From Bacteroidota bacterium (lineage in GTDB: Bacteria; Bacteroidota; Ignavibacteria; UBA10030; SZUA-254), in the NCBI GenBank assembly GCA_004322375.1, contig SCUC01000051.1, positions 1 to 6,780 on the forward strand: a stretch of DNA of 6,780 nucleotides. The letters are read 5' to 3'. The translations under genes and the position numbers were made by a program. The first letter of the stretch is position 1. Every line of letters starts with the position of its first letter. Below are positions 1 to 6,571 of the stretch, one piece after another. The notes beneath the pieces are model-generated. The model had not been told where the DNA came from, did not search any database, and saw only the letters and a program-made list of their open reading frames with translations.

Positions 1-324
1 GGCACGTTGAAGAGCGAGGTCAATAAAGCGATACAGGCAAACACCCCGATGCTCTTCGATATTGATGTAAAAGGCGCTCTTTCGATAAAAAAGCAATACC
101 CTGATGATTCGCTCCTCATTTTCATCGAGCCTCCATCAATCGAAGAGCTGATTCAACGATTGAAAAAGAGAAATACAGAAAACGCAGAATCACTCGCGAA
201 ACGTATCCAGCGAGTCCCGATGGAAATGGAACAACGGATGCTCTTCGATGAGCGCGTTGTTAATAACCGGTTAGCGAAAGCAATCGAGGACGTAGATGCA
301 ATAGTAATGCGACATGTTGGATGA
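1..324 (+). CDS. gmk: Guanylate kinase, 3' part (5' end outside window)
   Basis: This is the C-terminal part of guanylate kinase, a cytoplasmic enzyme that phosphorylates GMP (or dGMP) to the diphosphate with ATP. The frame is open from the first base and reads GTLKSEV, which matches the family's GT(P/L)xxxV segment after the GMP-binding loop, so the TTG at 7 is an internal Leu and not a start. Further family landmarks follow: MLFDIDVKGA (the LDID(V/I)xG strand), LIFIEPPSIEELIQRL (the IFIxPPSxxEL strand and helix), a lid region rich in Arg (KKRN, AKRIQRV), then EMEQRMLFDERVVNN, equivalent to the conserved FDYVVVN stretch. About 107 codons are present of a usual 190-210; the P-loop half lies upstream. 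The protein ends at HVG, a normal end for this family. It is followed by an unusually long gap before rpoZ, a gene that often follows gmk closely. Confidence 0.93.
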   Translation, partial: GTLKSEVNKAIQANTPMLFDIDVKGALSIKKQYPDDSLLIFIEPPSIEELIQRLKKRNTENAESLAKRIQRVPMEMEQRMLFDERVVNNRLAKAIEDVDAIVMRHVG

Positions 325-377
325 TAATCGCAATCGAACAAGTTTTCTCAAATTGATTTTTTTATTAATGCTGTATT

Positions 378-399
378 TGAAACCGATCAATCGGTTTCA
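378..399 (+). terminator. Possible intrinsic terminator after gmk
   Basis: TGAAACCGAT and ATCGGTTTCA form a perfect 10-bp inverted repeat separated by CA; in RNA this would be a 9-bp stem with a TCAA loop. It lies 53 bp after the gmk stop and is followed by TTGTTTTG, a broken T-rich tail. Stem GC is moderate and the tail is not a clean run, so it may be a weak terminator or simply a hairpin. It is nearly self-complementary, so the stem also exists on the opposite strand. Confidence 0.4.
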
Positions 400-416
400 T
401 TGTTTTGTGGTTTATG

Positions 417-442
417 CAGCCCACGACTTAAGTCGTGGGCTG
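417..442. repeat. Perfect 26-bp palindrome
   Basis: CAGCCCACGACTT is followed immediately by its exact reverse complement AAGTCGTGGGCTG, a perfect 26-bp palindrome centred at 429/430 on an AflII-like CTTAAG core. It has no T-run after it, so it is not a typical terminator. From memory, GCCCACGACTTAAG-type palindromes recur between genes in various environmental bacterial genomes and resemble the small mobile hairpins (REP-like) mobilised by Y1/IS200-like transposases. That link is inference and only one copy is visible here. Confidence 0.75.
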
Positions 443-629
443 TCAAGTTCGTTATTGATGAAATCGTTGTAACGGTTTCTTACCAAACGGCAACATTTGG
501 AAAGTTTATTTAACCAAGGTGTACGGTAAAAGTGAAATGACGCTTACGTCCTATCGCTTTTCACCCGACGGGCTATCAGCCTGCAACCTATTACCTCTAT
601 CAATTCACAATCAAGGAATAACTATTATC

Positions 630-935
630 ATGGCAGTACGTCCGTTAGAAATTATTAAGCTGACAGAACAGGCAGAAAATATTTACGAAGCCATTGTTGT
701 CATGTCTAAACGCGCCCGGCAAATTAACGAAGAAATGAAAATCGAGTTCAACCAGCGCATTGAAATGATTCCTCCGAAATTAGTCGAGGAAGAAACGGAA
801 CCGGATCAACCCGTAACGAACCCCGACCAAATTTTAATCGCGAGGGAATTTGAAGCGCGCCCGAAACCGACTGAAATGGCGGTTGACGACGTTATGGGGA
901 GCAATATCTCTTTCCGATACAAACAACCGGAATAG
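630..935 (+). CDS. rpoZ: DNA-directed RNA polymerase omega subunit (RpoZ/Rpb6 family)
   Basis: This 101-residue protein is a small subunit that helps assemble and stabilise the beta' subunit of RNA polymerase. The N-terminal half reads RPLEIIKLTEQAENIYEA, then SKRARQINEEMKIEF, matching the omega/Rpb6 core: helix, (N/R)(I/R)YE-type turn, and a basic KRARQIN helix. The tail (DQILIAREFEARPKPTEMAV) matches the 'KPTxxAxxDv' end seen in divergent omega proteins of the Bacteroidota/Chlorobi group; it differs clearly from the E. coli type. The ATG at 630 was chosen because homology begins at MAVRPLEII and an AAGGA lies 12 bp upstream (613-617); a GTG at 519 would add 37 unrelated residues. It sits between gmk and coaBC, a usual setting for this gene. 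Only 21 bp separate it from coaBC, so they are probably co-transcribed. Confidence 0.88.
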   Translation: MAVRPLEIIKLTEQAENIYEAIVVMSKRARQINEEMKIEFNQRIEMIPPKLVEEETEPDQPVTNPDQILIAREFEARPKPTEMAVDDVMGSNISFRYKQPE

Positions 936-956
936 CACGCTTCGACCTCCGGAGTC

Positions 957-2165
957 ATGCTCAAGGGAAAAAAAATAATACTCGGAGTGACGGGCGGGAT
1001 TGCGGCGTATAAGATTCCTCTCCTTCTCCGTTTGCTCACGAAGGCAAACGCCGGCGTACGCGTGGTGATGACAACTGCTGCCGCGCAATTTACCACGCCG
1101 GAAACACTTGCCGCGCTCTCCCGCAACGAGGTCGTCGTTGATATTTTCCCTAAACAGGGCAGCGTCATCAAATCGGAAACATGGCATGTTATGCTTGGGC
1201 AGTGGGCAGATGCAATGCTCATCGCTCCTGCAACAGCCAACACGCTCGCTAAGCTTGCGTACGGGTATGCCGATAACGCGGTAACAATGCTCGCGCTTGC
1301 CTTGCGTTGCCCGCTTATCCTCGCTCCCGCGATGGATGTGGATATGTGGAACCATCCTGCAACGCAGCAAAACCTCACGAAGCTTCGCGAGTATGGATAT
1401 TTCATTCTCCCTCCCGAAATCGGCGAGCTTGCAAGCGGGTTAGTCGGCGAAGGCAGAATGCCTGAGGTTGAAACGCTGCGCGACCGCGTTGACGCGATTC
1501 TTGAGCGTTCATATCAGGACATGCGGGGTAAAAAAATTCTTGTTACCGCAGGACCAACCTACGAAGCGTTAGACCCTGTCCGTTTTATCGGCAACCGCTC
1601 ATCGGGCAAAATGGGATTTGCGCTTGCGCAAGCAGCCTCGCTGCGGGGCGCAGATGTAACGCTTATTTCAGGACCCGTGCATGTAGAAACTCCAAGAAAT
1701 GTCAAGCGGATAGATGTCGAATCGGCAGAACAAATGCACAACGCCGTTATGAAGCATCGAAAACATCAGGATAGCATCATCATGGCAGCAGCCGTTGCCG
1801 ATTATGCCCCTGCAACAGTAGCCGCGCACAAAATTAAAAAAGAGGAAATGAAGCAGGGCTGGTATGCGGTTCTCAAAAAAACACCCGATATCTTGGAATC
1901 GCTTGGCGCAAAAAAAGGGAAGACCATCCTCGTCGGCTTCGCGCTTGAAACAACCAACGATGTAAAAAACGCAACGGCAAAATTGAAAACCAAAAATCTC
2001 GATTTCATCATCCTCAACAACGCGTTGCAGGAAGGCGCGGGCTTCGGCTCGGATACGAACATCGTTTCTATCATTCCTCGAAATGGTAAAACGATACGGT
2101 TGCCGAAAATGCCGAAGTTTGACGTCGCCAATGCAATTCTTGACCGCGTGTTCAACAAGGGATAG
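957..2165 (+). CDS. coaBC: Bifunctional phosphopantothenoylcysteine decarboxylase / phosphopantothenate-cysteine ligase (CoaBC, Dfp)
   Basis: This cytoplasmic enzyme carries out two consecutive steps of coenzyme A synthesis: CTP-dependent joining of 4'-phosphopantothenate to cysteine, then FMN-dependent decarboxylation to 4'-phosphopantetheine. Its 402 residues are the full family length. The CoaC flavoprotein domain (about 1-185) shows GVTGGIAAYK (10-19), WHVMLGQWAD with the expected active-site His (His77), LIAPATANTLAKLA (88-101), PAMDVDMW (124-131) and GELASGLVGEGRM (156-168). The CoaB domain (about 190-402) shows VTAGPTYEALDPVRFIGN and RSSGKMG (196-220), AAAVADYAP (277-285), the KIKK lysine motif (292-295) and FALET (328-332). 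Two CoaC positions differ from the E. coli enzyme: the Asn of PxMNxxMW is Asp127, and the catalytic Cys of the ACGxxGxGRM loop is Ser160. I recall both as typical of Bacteroidota-type enzymes rather than damage. The ATG at 957 fits the family start. Its stop nearly touches the next gene. Confidence 0.96.
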   Translation: MLKGKKIILGVTGGIAAYKIPLLLRLLTKANAGVRVVMTTAAAQFTTPETLAALSRNEVVVDIFPKQGSVIKSETWHVMLGQWADAMLIAPATANTLAKLAYGYADNAVTMLALALRCPLILAPAMDVDMWNHPATQQNLTKLREYGYFILPPEIGELASGLVGEGRMPEVETLRDRVDAILERSYQDMRGKKILVTAGPTYEALDPVRFIGNRSSGKMGFALAQAASLRGADVTLISGPVHVETPRNVKRIDVESAEQMHNAVMKHRKHQDSIIMAAAVADYAPATVAAHKIKKEEMKQGWYAVLKKTPDILESLGAKKGKTILVGFALETTNDVKNATAKLKTKNLDFIILNNALQEGAGFGSDTNIVSIIPRNGKTIRLPKMPKFDVANAILDRVFNKG

Positions 2166-2173
2166 TGCGCCCT

Positions 2174-2899
2174 ATGCCAACGTATGAAGAAGAATACAAT
2201 TCTCTCATCGAATCAACGAAACAATATCTTATGCAGCAAGCAGATTTATTCGGCAATATCATCTACACGGAAGAACAAAAGCAAGCCGCTCCTCAAGGAT
2301 TGAAGTTCTCCTCCGTGTATCCCGATGAAGCATGGACGCGCTCTGCATCTCTCGACGAGCAAAACGGACAAATCTGCAATTGCTTAAAATGCGGGCTCGG
2401 TCAAACGCGAACGAACTTTGTTTTTGGCGTCGGCAACCCGAACGCGGATGTTATGTTCATTGGCGAAGCCCCCGGCGCCGATGAAGATGCGCAAGGCATT
2501 CCCTTCGTCGGTCGCGCCGGTCAATTGCTCACAAAAATTATCGAAGCCGTGCAGATGAAACGCGACGACGTCTATATCTGCAACATCCTCAAATGCAGAC
2601 CACCCAACAACCGCGACCCTGAACCTGCTGAAATGGAAACCTGCACGCCTTACCTCTACAAGCAAATCGAGATCATCAAGCCGAAGTTTATCATCTGCCT
2701 CGGAAGAATTTCCGCGCAGTGGATTCTGAAAACAAATTCCAGCTTAGGCGGTATGCGAGGCAAAGTGCATGATTTTCACGGCATCAAGCTCATCGTAACA
2801 TATCACCCCGCCGCCCTGCTTCGCAACCCGAACTGGAAATACGACACGTGGGAAGATATGAAAATGTTCAAGCGGCTCTATGACGAAATGAAAGCATAA
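2174..2899 (+). CDS. Family 4 (iron-sulfur) uracil-DNA glycosylase
   Basis: This protein removes uracil arising from cytosine deamination or dUTP misincorporation, starting base excision repair. Numbered from the ATG at 2174 (241 residues), motif A is GEAPGADEDAQG (97-108) followed by PFVGRAG, and motif B is HPAALLRNP (211-219). Both are diagnostic of the thermostable type 4 UDG/SPO1-polymerase-related family. Four cysteines fit the 4Fe-4S ligands: Cys70 and Cys73 (CLKC), Cys141 in KCRPPNNRDP, and Cys157, exactly 16 residues on. The first ~60 residues form a polar N-terminal extension of unknown role. A GTG at 2165 overlaps the coaBC stop and would add three residues; the ATG at 2174 is preferred because AAGGGA (2157-2162) sits 11 bp upstream of it but only 2 bp from the GTG. 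Its stop overlaps the dnaB start by one base (TAATG), which suggests translational coupling. Confidence 0.94.
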   Translation: MPTYEEEYNSLIESTKQYLMQQADLFGNIIYTEEQKQAAPQGLKFSSVYPDEAWTRSASLDEQNGQICNCLKCGLGQTRTNFVFGVGNPNADVMFIGEAPGADEDAQGIPFVGRAGQLLTKIIEAVQMKRDDVYICNILKCRPPNNRDPEPAEMETCTPYLYKQIEIIKPKFIICLGRISAQWILKTNSSLGGMRGKVHDFHGIKLIVTYHPAALLRNPNWKYDTWEDMKMFKRLYDEMKA

Positions 2900-4350
2900 T
2901 GGCAGAGTACTACGAACAAAAGTTTTCAGGCGAGCCTTCCGGCGGACGCATTCCCCCGCAAGCGGTAGATGTGGAGCGTTCCGTTATCGGGGCTATGCTC
3001 ATTGACCGCGAAGCCCTGCCCAAAGCGCTGGAAGCTCTGGATGGAACAAGCTTCTATAATCCCACCCATCAAAAGTATTTCAACGCGATGATCGCGTTGT
3101 TTGAAAAGGGAGACCCCGTTGACGCTGTCACTCTTGTGGAAGAGCTTCGCCGCCGGGGACAATTGAACCCGACTGAAGACCCGGTATATATTACGCAGCT
3201 TACGCTCAACATTTCTTCGTCTGCTAATGTTGAATATCACGCTCGTATTGTACTGGAAAAAGCGCTCAAGCGCGGATTGATTGCCGCCTCAACCGACGTC
3301 GCTTCCCGCGCCTATAACGAAACCGAGGATGCTCTCGACCTGCTCGATGAAGCGGAAGCGAAAATTTTCCAAATTTCAGAACGGCGGTTGAAAAAAGCCG
3401 CGACTCCCATTAAACGCGCTCTCTCCGATACGTTTGAGCTGCTGCAAACAATTCACGGACAGCATGGAGGCGTTACCGGCGTTCCTTCGGGATTTCATGT
3501 TCTCGATGACCTGAGCGGCGGCTTCCAAAATTCCGATTTGATTATCATCGCGGGAAGACCCAGCCAGGGGAAAACCGCGTTCGCTCTCTCCATCGCACGC
3601 AACGCAGCAACGGATAGAAACAAACCGACCTCCGTGGTAATTTTCAGCATCGAAATGGCTGAGCAGCAGCTTGCTATACGTATGCTCGCCTCCGAAGCGA
3701 AAGTGGACGCTCACAAGCTTCGCACGGGCCGCCTGCCTGAAGCCGAATGGACGAAGCTGAGCCGTTCTGTCGGCAAGCTCGCGGAAGCAAAAATTTTTAT
3801 TGACGATACTCCCGCTCTGGGGATTTTAGAATTACGCGCAAAAGCGCGGAGGCTCAAAGCAGAGCATAATATCGGTCTCGTAATCGTTGACTATTTGCAA
3901 TTGATTCAAGGACCGAAATCATCCGAGTCGCGCGAGCGCGAAATCTCCATGATTTCCCGTTCGTTAAAAGCTCTTGCGAAAGAAATCAACATTCCTGTCA
4001 TCGCCCTTTCCCAGCTTAACCGCGCAGTAGAAGGGCGCAGCGATAAGAGACCCATGCTTTCCGATTTACGCGAATCGGGAGCCATTGAGCAGGATGCAGA
4101 CGTTGTGATGTTTGTTCACCGACCCGAAACGTATGGCATCACGGAAGTGAAAGATGAAGATGGCACTCCCATTTCAACGGAAGGCATTGCGGAAATCATC
4201 ATCGGCAAGCAGCGCAACGGACCAACAGGCATTGTCCGTCTCTCGTTCCGAAAAGAATACGCCGGATTCGAGCGTCTCGCCCACCGAGCATTAGAAGCGT
4301 TAGCTCCTCCTCCCTCGCCGACAATCCTGCCGGAGAACGTGCCGTTTTAA
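2899..4350 (+). CDS. dnaB: Replicative DNA helicase DnaB
   Basis: This is the ring-shaped hexameric helicase that unwinds DNA at the replication fork (5' to 3') and recruits primase. Its 483 residues are normal full length. The DnaB N-terminal domain (about 19-125) starts PPQAVDVERSVIGAML and includes PVDAVTLVEELRRRGQL. After a helical linker, the RecA-like domain begins near TGVPSGFHVLDDLSGGF (193-209). Walker A is GRPSQGKT (219-226; many relatives have ARPSMGKT). IEMAEQQLAIRML (251-263) follows, Walker B is LVIVDYLQLI (327-336), the sensor strand is ALSQLNR (369-375), LSDLRESGAIEQDAD (387-401) is intact, and KQRNGPTG (437-444) carries the arginine-finger region. No intein interrupts the P-loop or Walker B sites, both common intein targets in dnaB. 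The proline-rich tail (about 469-483) is short and variable. It is the last gene of the housekeeping run, sharing one base with the glycosylase stop. Confidence 0.97.
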   Translation: MAEYYEQKFSGEPSGGRIPPQAVDVERSVIGAMLIDREALPKALEALDGTSFYNPTHQKYFNAMIALFEKGDPVDAVTLVEELRRRGQLNPTEDPVYITQLTLNISSSANVEYHARIVLEKALKRGLIAASTDVASRAYNETEDALDLLDEAEAKIFQISERRLKKAATPIKRALSDTFELLQTIHGQHGGVTGVPSGFHVLDDLSGGFQNSDLIIIAGRPSQGKTAFALSIARNAATDRNKPTSVVIFSIEMAEQQLAIRMLASEAKVDAHKLRTGRLPEAEWTKLSRSVGKLAEAKIFIDDTPALGILELRAKARRLKAEHNIGLVIVDYLQLIQGPKSSESREREISMISRSLKALAKEINIPVIALSQLNRAVEGRSDKRPMLSDLRESGAIEQDADVVMFVHRPETYGITEVKDEDGTPISTEGIAEIIIGKQRNGPTGIVRLSFRKEYAGFERLAHRALEALAPPPSPTILPENVPF

Positions 4351-4361
4351 ACTGCTTCAAG

Positions 4362-4392
4362 TTGCGTCCAATTCACAAATTGTTTATGTTTT
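4362..4392 (+). promoter_or_regulatory. Candidate promoter for the HicB-like / ATPase genes
   Basis: TTG at 4362-4364 lies 20 bp before TATGTTTT (4385-4392). This matches the Bacteroidota-type pattern TTG-N19-21-TAnnTTTG except for the last base. Read as a classical sigma-70 site it is poorer (TTGCGT, 17 bp, TATGTT). The site lies in the 69-bp gap after dnaB, about 28 bp before the HicB-like ATG, and would let the accessory genes be transcribed apart from dnaB. Confidence 0.35.
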
Positions 4393-4419
4393 ACTTAATT
4401 ACGAAGTGAACAACAGGCA

Positions 4420-4650
4420 ATGACAACACAATACATTCTCAGCGATTATATCGAGCAGGTTTTGGCTCAAGCTCTTTTCGATAAGCTCGAAGATAATTCA
4501 TACAGCGGCAGAGTTCCATCATGCAAAGGAGTCATAGCATTCGGGGCATCACTCCGTGAGTGCGAGAACGAGTTACGCTCAACCTTTGAAGAATGGATTC
4601 TTTTGGGGCTTAAATTAGGGCAAATAATTCATCCAAATATTTTTTTGTAA
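4420..4650 (+). CDS. HicB-family antitoxin-like protein, apparently orphan and C-terminally altered
   Basis: This 76-residue protein resembles HicB antitoxins of HicAB type II toxin-antitoxin systems, which bind the HicA mRNA-cleaving toxin through a partial RNase H-like fold. The matching core is KLEDNSYSGRVPSCKGVIAFGASL (22-45, seen as two adjacent pieces: KLEDNSYSGRVPSC and KGVIAFGASL), then RECENELRSTFEEWILLGLKLG (46-67, read as RECENELRST and FEEWILLGLKLG). These correspond to the family's 'GxxPxxxGvxAxGxTLxEcxxxL...eeWillgLrlG' pattern. Related proteins, as I recall, continue with a 'xPvidGIDLN' tail; here the end is HPNIFL and stop. No HicA-like gene is seen within the window. GC is about 53% in the core but about 27% from the last codons on, so the C-terminus may have been replaced when the AT-rich downstream gene arrived. 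No clear ribosome-binding site precedes the ATG. Function as an antitoxin is uncertain; it may act as a regulator, be a remnant, or be half of a fused product with the next gene. Confidence 0.72.
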   Translation: MTTQYILSDYIEQVLAQALFDKLEDNSYSGRVPSCKGVIAFGASLRECENELRSTFEEWILLGLKLGQIIHPNIFL

Positions 4651-4672
4651 AAGATTCAGCGATAGGATTACA

Positions 4673-6310
4673 ATGAACGAATTTACTATTACACCGTCAG
4701 TTGATGAAACACAAGAGTTTATTGAAATTGCTAACGATTTTTCAAATCCTTTAGATATCGTTCGTGAGGCAATCAGTAATTCGTTTGATGCTAATGCAAG
4801 AAAGGTTGAAATTTATTTCAGAGTTCTCCAAGACTTTGGGGAATCAATTCTTGAAATAATTATCAAAGACGATGGTATTGGAATGGATAAAGAGGGGCTT
4901 CAATCATTTTTCGATTTAGGTAATTCAAAAAATAGAGGCAATCAGGAAAAAATTGGAGAAAAAGGGCATGGCACAAAAGTTTTTTTTAATAGCACTGAAA
5001 TTAAAGTAATCACTAGACAAAAACGAATTGAATATACTGCAATACTAGCAAACCCTATTAAAAATCTCCATAAACGAACTATCCCACCTGTTACAGTAAA
5101 ATCTCAATCCACGGAAAAGACTGATGGTACAGAAATATTCATTCTGGGATATAATGCAAATAGACGCGACAGATTTACGCACGACATACTTAAAGATTAT
5201 ATTTTGTGGTTCACAAAATTTGGTTCATTTGAAGAACGTCTTGGAATTGAAAACCTAAAAAACTCAACTCTTATTCTTCAAGGTCTTGGCAGAAATGAAC
5301 CTGAAGAAATCCGATTTGGTCATATTTTCCCACCAGAAAGCAAACCAGTAAATGACTTATTTGAGCAACACCTTGTTGCAGCACCAGATCACTATTGTAA
5401 ACAATTAGTACGATCTGGCCATTTAAAAAAATTTCCAGAGATAGCGTTTGAAGCGATTTTTTCCGTCGAAGGAAATAAAGTCAAACAGCAGAGTAATCCT
5501 ATGTTACGAAGGGGTGGCAAAAATAATCCTGCGGGTTCATACACAGTGCAAGAAAGGTATGGTGTATGGCTTTGTAAAGATTTCATTCCAGTTCAAAGAA
5601 AAAATGAATGGATAACTTATAAAGGTAATGAATTCATTAAGTTTCACGCTTTTTTTAACTGCCAAAAATTGAGACTCACAGCAAATAGAGGTTCAATTGA
5701 TAACACACCAACCGAATACCTTGACGACATTAAAAATGAGATCAAAAGCATCTTTGACGAGATTGTAGAAAGCGATGATTGGAGACAGCTAGCTTGGCTT
5801 GAACAAGAAGCGGATGCATATAAAACATCAGAAAAAGAGAAAAAAGATTTTGATTGGCGCAAAAAGAAAATTAATAAAACCAATATTGCAAAATATAAGA
5901 ATGTTATATTGGTAGAACCTGAGAGAGAAAGTGGGGTTTTCGCCCTTGTTATACAACTTTCCACAATTGAAAATAATCTATTCCCCTTTCACATATTAGA
6001 CTACGATACACATTCTGGTATAGATGTTATTGCCAAGGGTGATAAAACTACTCCAATAACATTGTCCAAGTTGTGTTACGTTGAATTCAAATATTACTTG
6101 ACCGAGGATTTTAATCACTCCTTTTTAAATCTTCATAGCGTGGTTTGCTGGGAGACTCAATTAAAACACAATAGTATTGCAAAAGACATAGCAGGTGATG
6201 AAAGAAAATTTGAGATAACTCAGCCTCGAGATAATAATGATTATACTCATTATTATTTGACTGACTCAAGAAGTAGTTATCGCATTGAAGTCTATGTCCT
6301 AAAAACTTAG
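4673..6310 (+). CDS. GHKL (HSP90/MutL-type) ATPase with C-terminal PD-(D/E)XK nuclease-like region
   Basis: This 545-residue ATP-binding protein has no signal peptide or membrane segment, so it is probably cytoplasmic. The Bergerat ATP fold fills about residues 10-200. The N box is REAISNSFDANA (31-42) with Glu32 as likely catalytic base and Asn36 as Mg ligand; the G1 box is DDGIGMD (66-72); the lid/G2 box is GEKGHGTKVFF (95-105); DGTEIFI (151-157) is the later Thr-bearing strand. A middle region ends in LRLTANRGSIDNTP (333-346), which looks like a transducer-type segment conserved in this kind of protein. A charged, probably helical linker (370-408, Lys/Glu-rich) follows. The C-terminus has Glu419 before the helix VFALVIQL, then GIDVIAK with Asp451, then YVEFKYYL with Glu471 and Lys473. 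This E...D...ExK spacing fits a PD-(D/E)XK nuclease core. GHKL ATPases of MutL/MORC type are known beside restriction-modification genes, so a role in defence or DNA processing is inferred. AGGA (4664-4667) lies 5 bp before the ATG. GC is about 33%, far below dnaB, suggesting transfer. The exact function is unknown. Confidence 0.85.
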   Translation: MNEFTITPSVDETQEFIEIANDFSNPLDIVREAISNSFDANARKVEIYFRVLQDFGESILEIIIKDDGIGMDKEGLQSFFDLGNSKNRGNQEKIGEKGHGTKVFFNSTEIKVITRQKRIEYTAILANPIKNLHKRTIPPVTVKSQSTEKTDGTEIFILGYNANRRDRFTHDILKDYILWFTKFGSFEERLGIENLKNSTLILQGLGRNEPEEIRFGHIFPPESKPVNDLFEQHLVAAPDHYCKQLVRSGHLKKFPEIAFEAIFSVEGNKVKQQSNPMLRRGGKNNPAGSYTVQERYGVWLCKDFIPVQRKNEWITYKGNEFIKFHAFFNCQKLRLTANRGSIDNTPTEYLDDIKNEIKSIFDEIVESDDWRQLAWLEQEADAYKTSEKEKKDFDWRKKKINKTNIAKYKNVILVEPERESGVFALVIQLSTIENNLFPFHILDYDTHSGIDVIAKGDKTTPITLSKLCYVEFKYYLTEDFNHSFLNLHSVVCWETQLKHNSIAKDIAGDERKFEITQPRDNNDYTHYYLTDSRSSYRIEVYVLKT

Positions 6311-6571
6311 TTAAAGGAAAAACTTGGCATCGAATTTAGGCCTAGAGCTGAAAACGAAATTTTATAAAAGGGGAATTTCTATTATTCCTTTTCGAAATAG
6401 TGGACGCTAACTTGAAAATGATTTTCTTAAGCATCCCTTTTCGCATCGTTTACTCTGGTATGTCATGGTCCCACCATAACACCTTACGAAGACTTCAGTC
6501 ATGTAATGGTTACCCGCCTGAGGTTTCACTTTTTGACCGCACAGTTAATGACTTCCGGGACGTTTTTCCGC

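Larger units (their letters stand above)
325..629. other. gmk-rpoZ intergenic region, 305 bp
   Basis: No supported gene lies here. The region holds the hairpin at 378-399 and the perfect palindrome at 417-442, then about 185 bp with only weak structure: small inverted pairs such as GTTG/CAAC around 466-494 and a CCCGACGGG mini-palindrome near 564. A reading frame in phase with rpoZ is open back to a GTG at 519, but its codons give a sequence with no resemblance to omega, so it was left out of the rpoZ call. No convincing promoter was seen. An element carrying the palindrome may have separated two genes that are commonly adjacent. Confidence 0.6.

Noticed and set aside
519..629. 37-codon upstream extension of the rpoZ frame from a GTG
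   Set aside because: The extra residues do not resemble any omega subunit, and homology plus an AAGGA site support the ATG at 630.
834..1405. Long - strand open frames opposite rpoZ and coaBC
   Set aside because: They are antisense to well-supported genes, have low-complexity composition and show no family resemblance.
6368..6392. Terminator directly after the ATPase gene
   Set aside because: The stem depends on two G-T wobbles and the T-rich part belongs to the stem itself, leaving no free T tail.
6476..6520. Loose resemblance to the reverse complement of the 16S rRNA 3' end (ACCTT, ACGA, ACTTC, AGTCATG in order)
   Set aside because: Several gaps are needed and the invariant GTTACGACTT stretch is not intact; chance similarity is more likely than an rRNA fragment.
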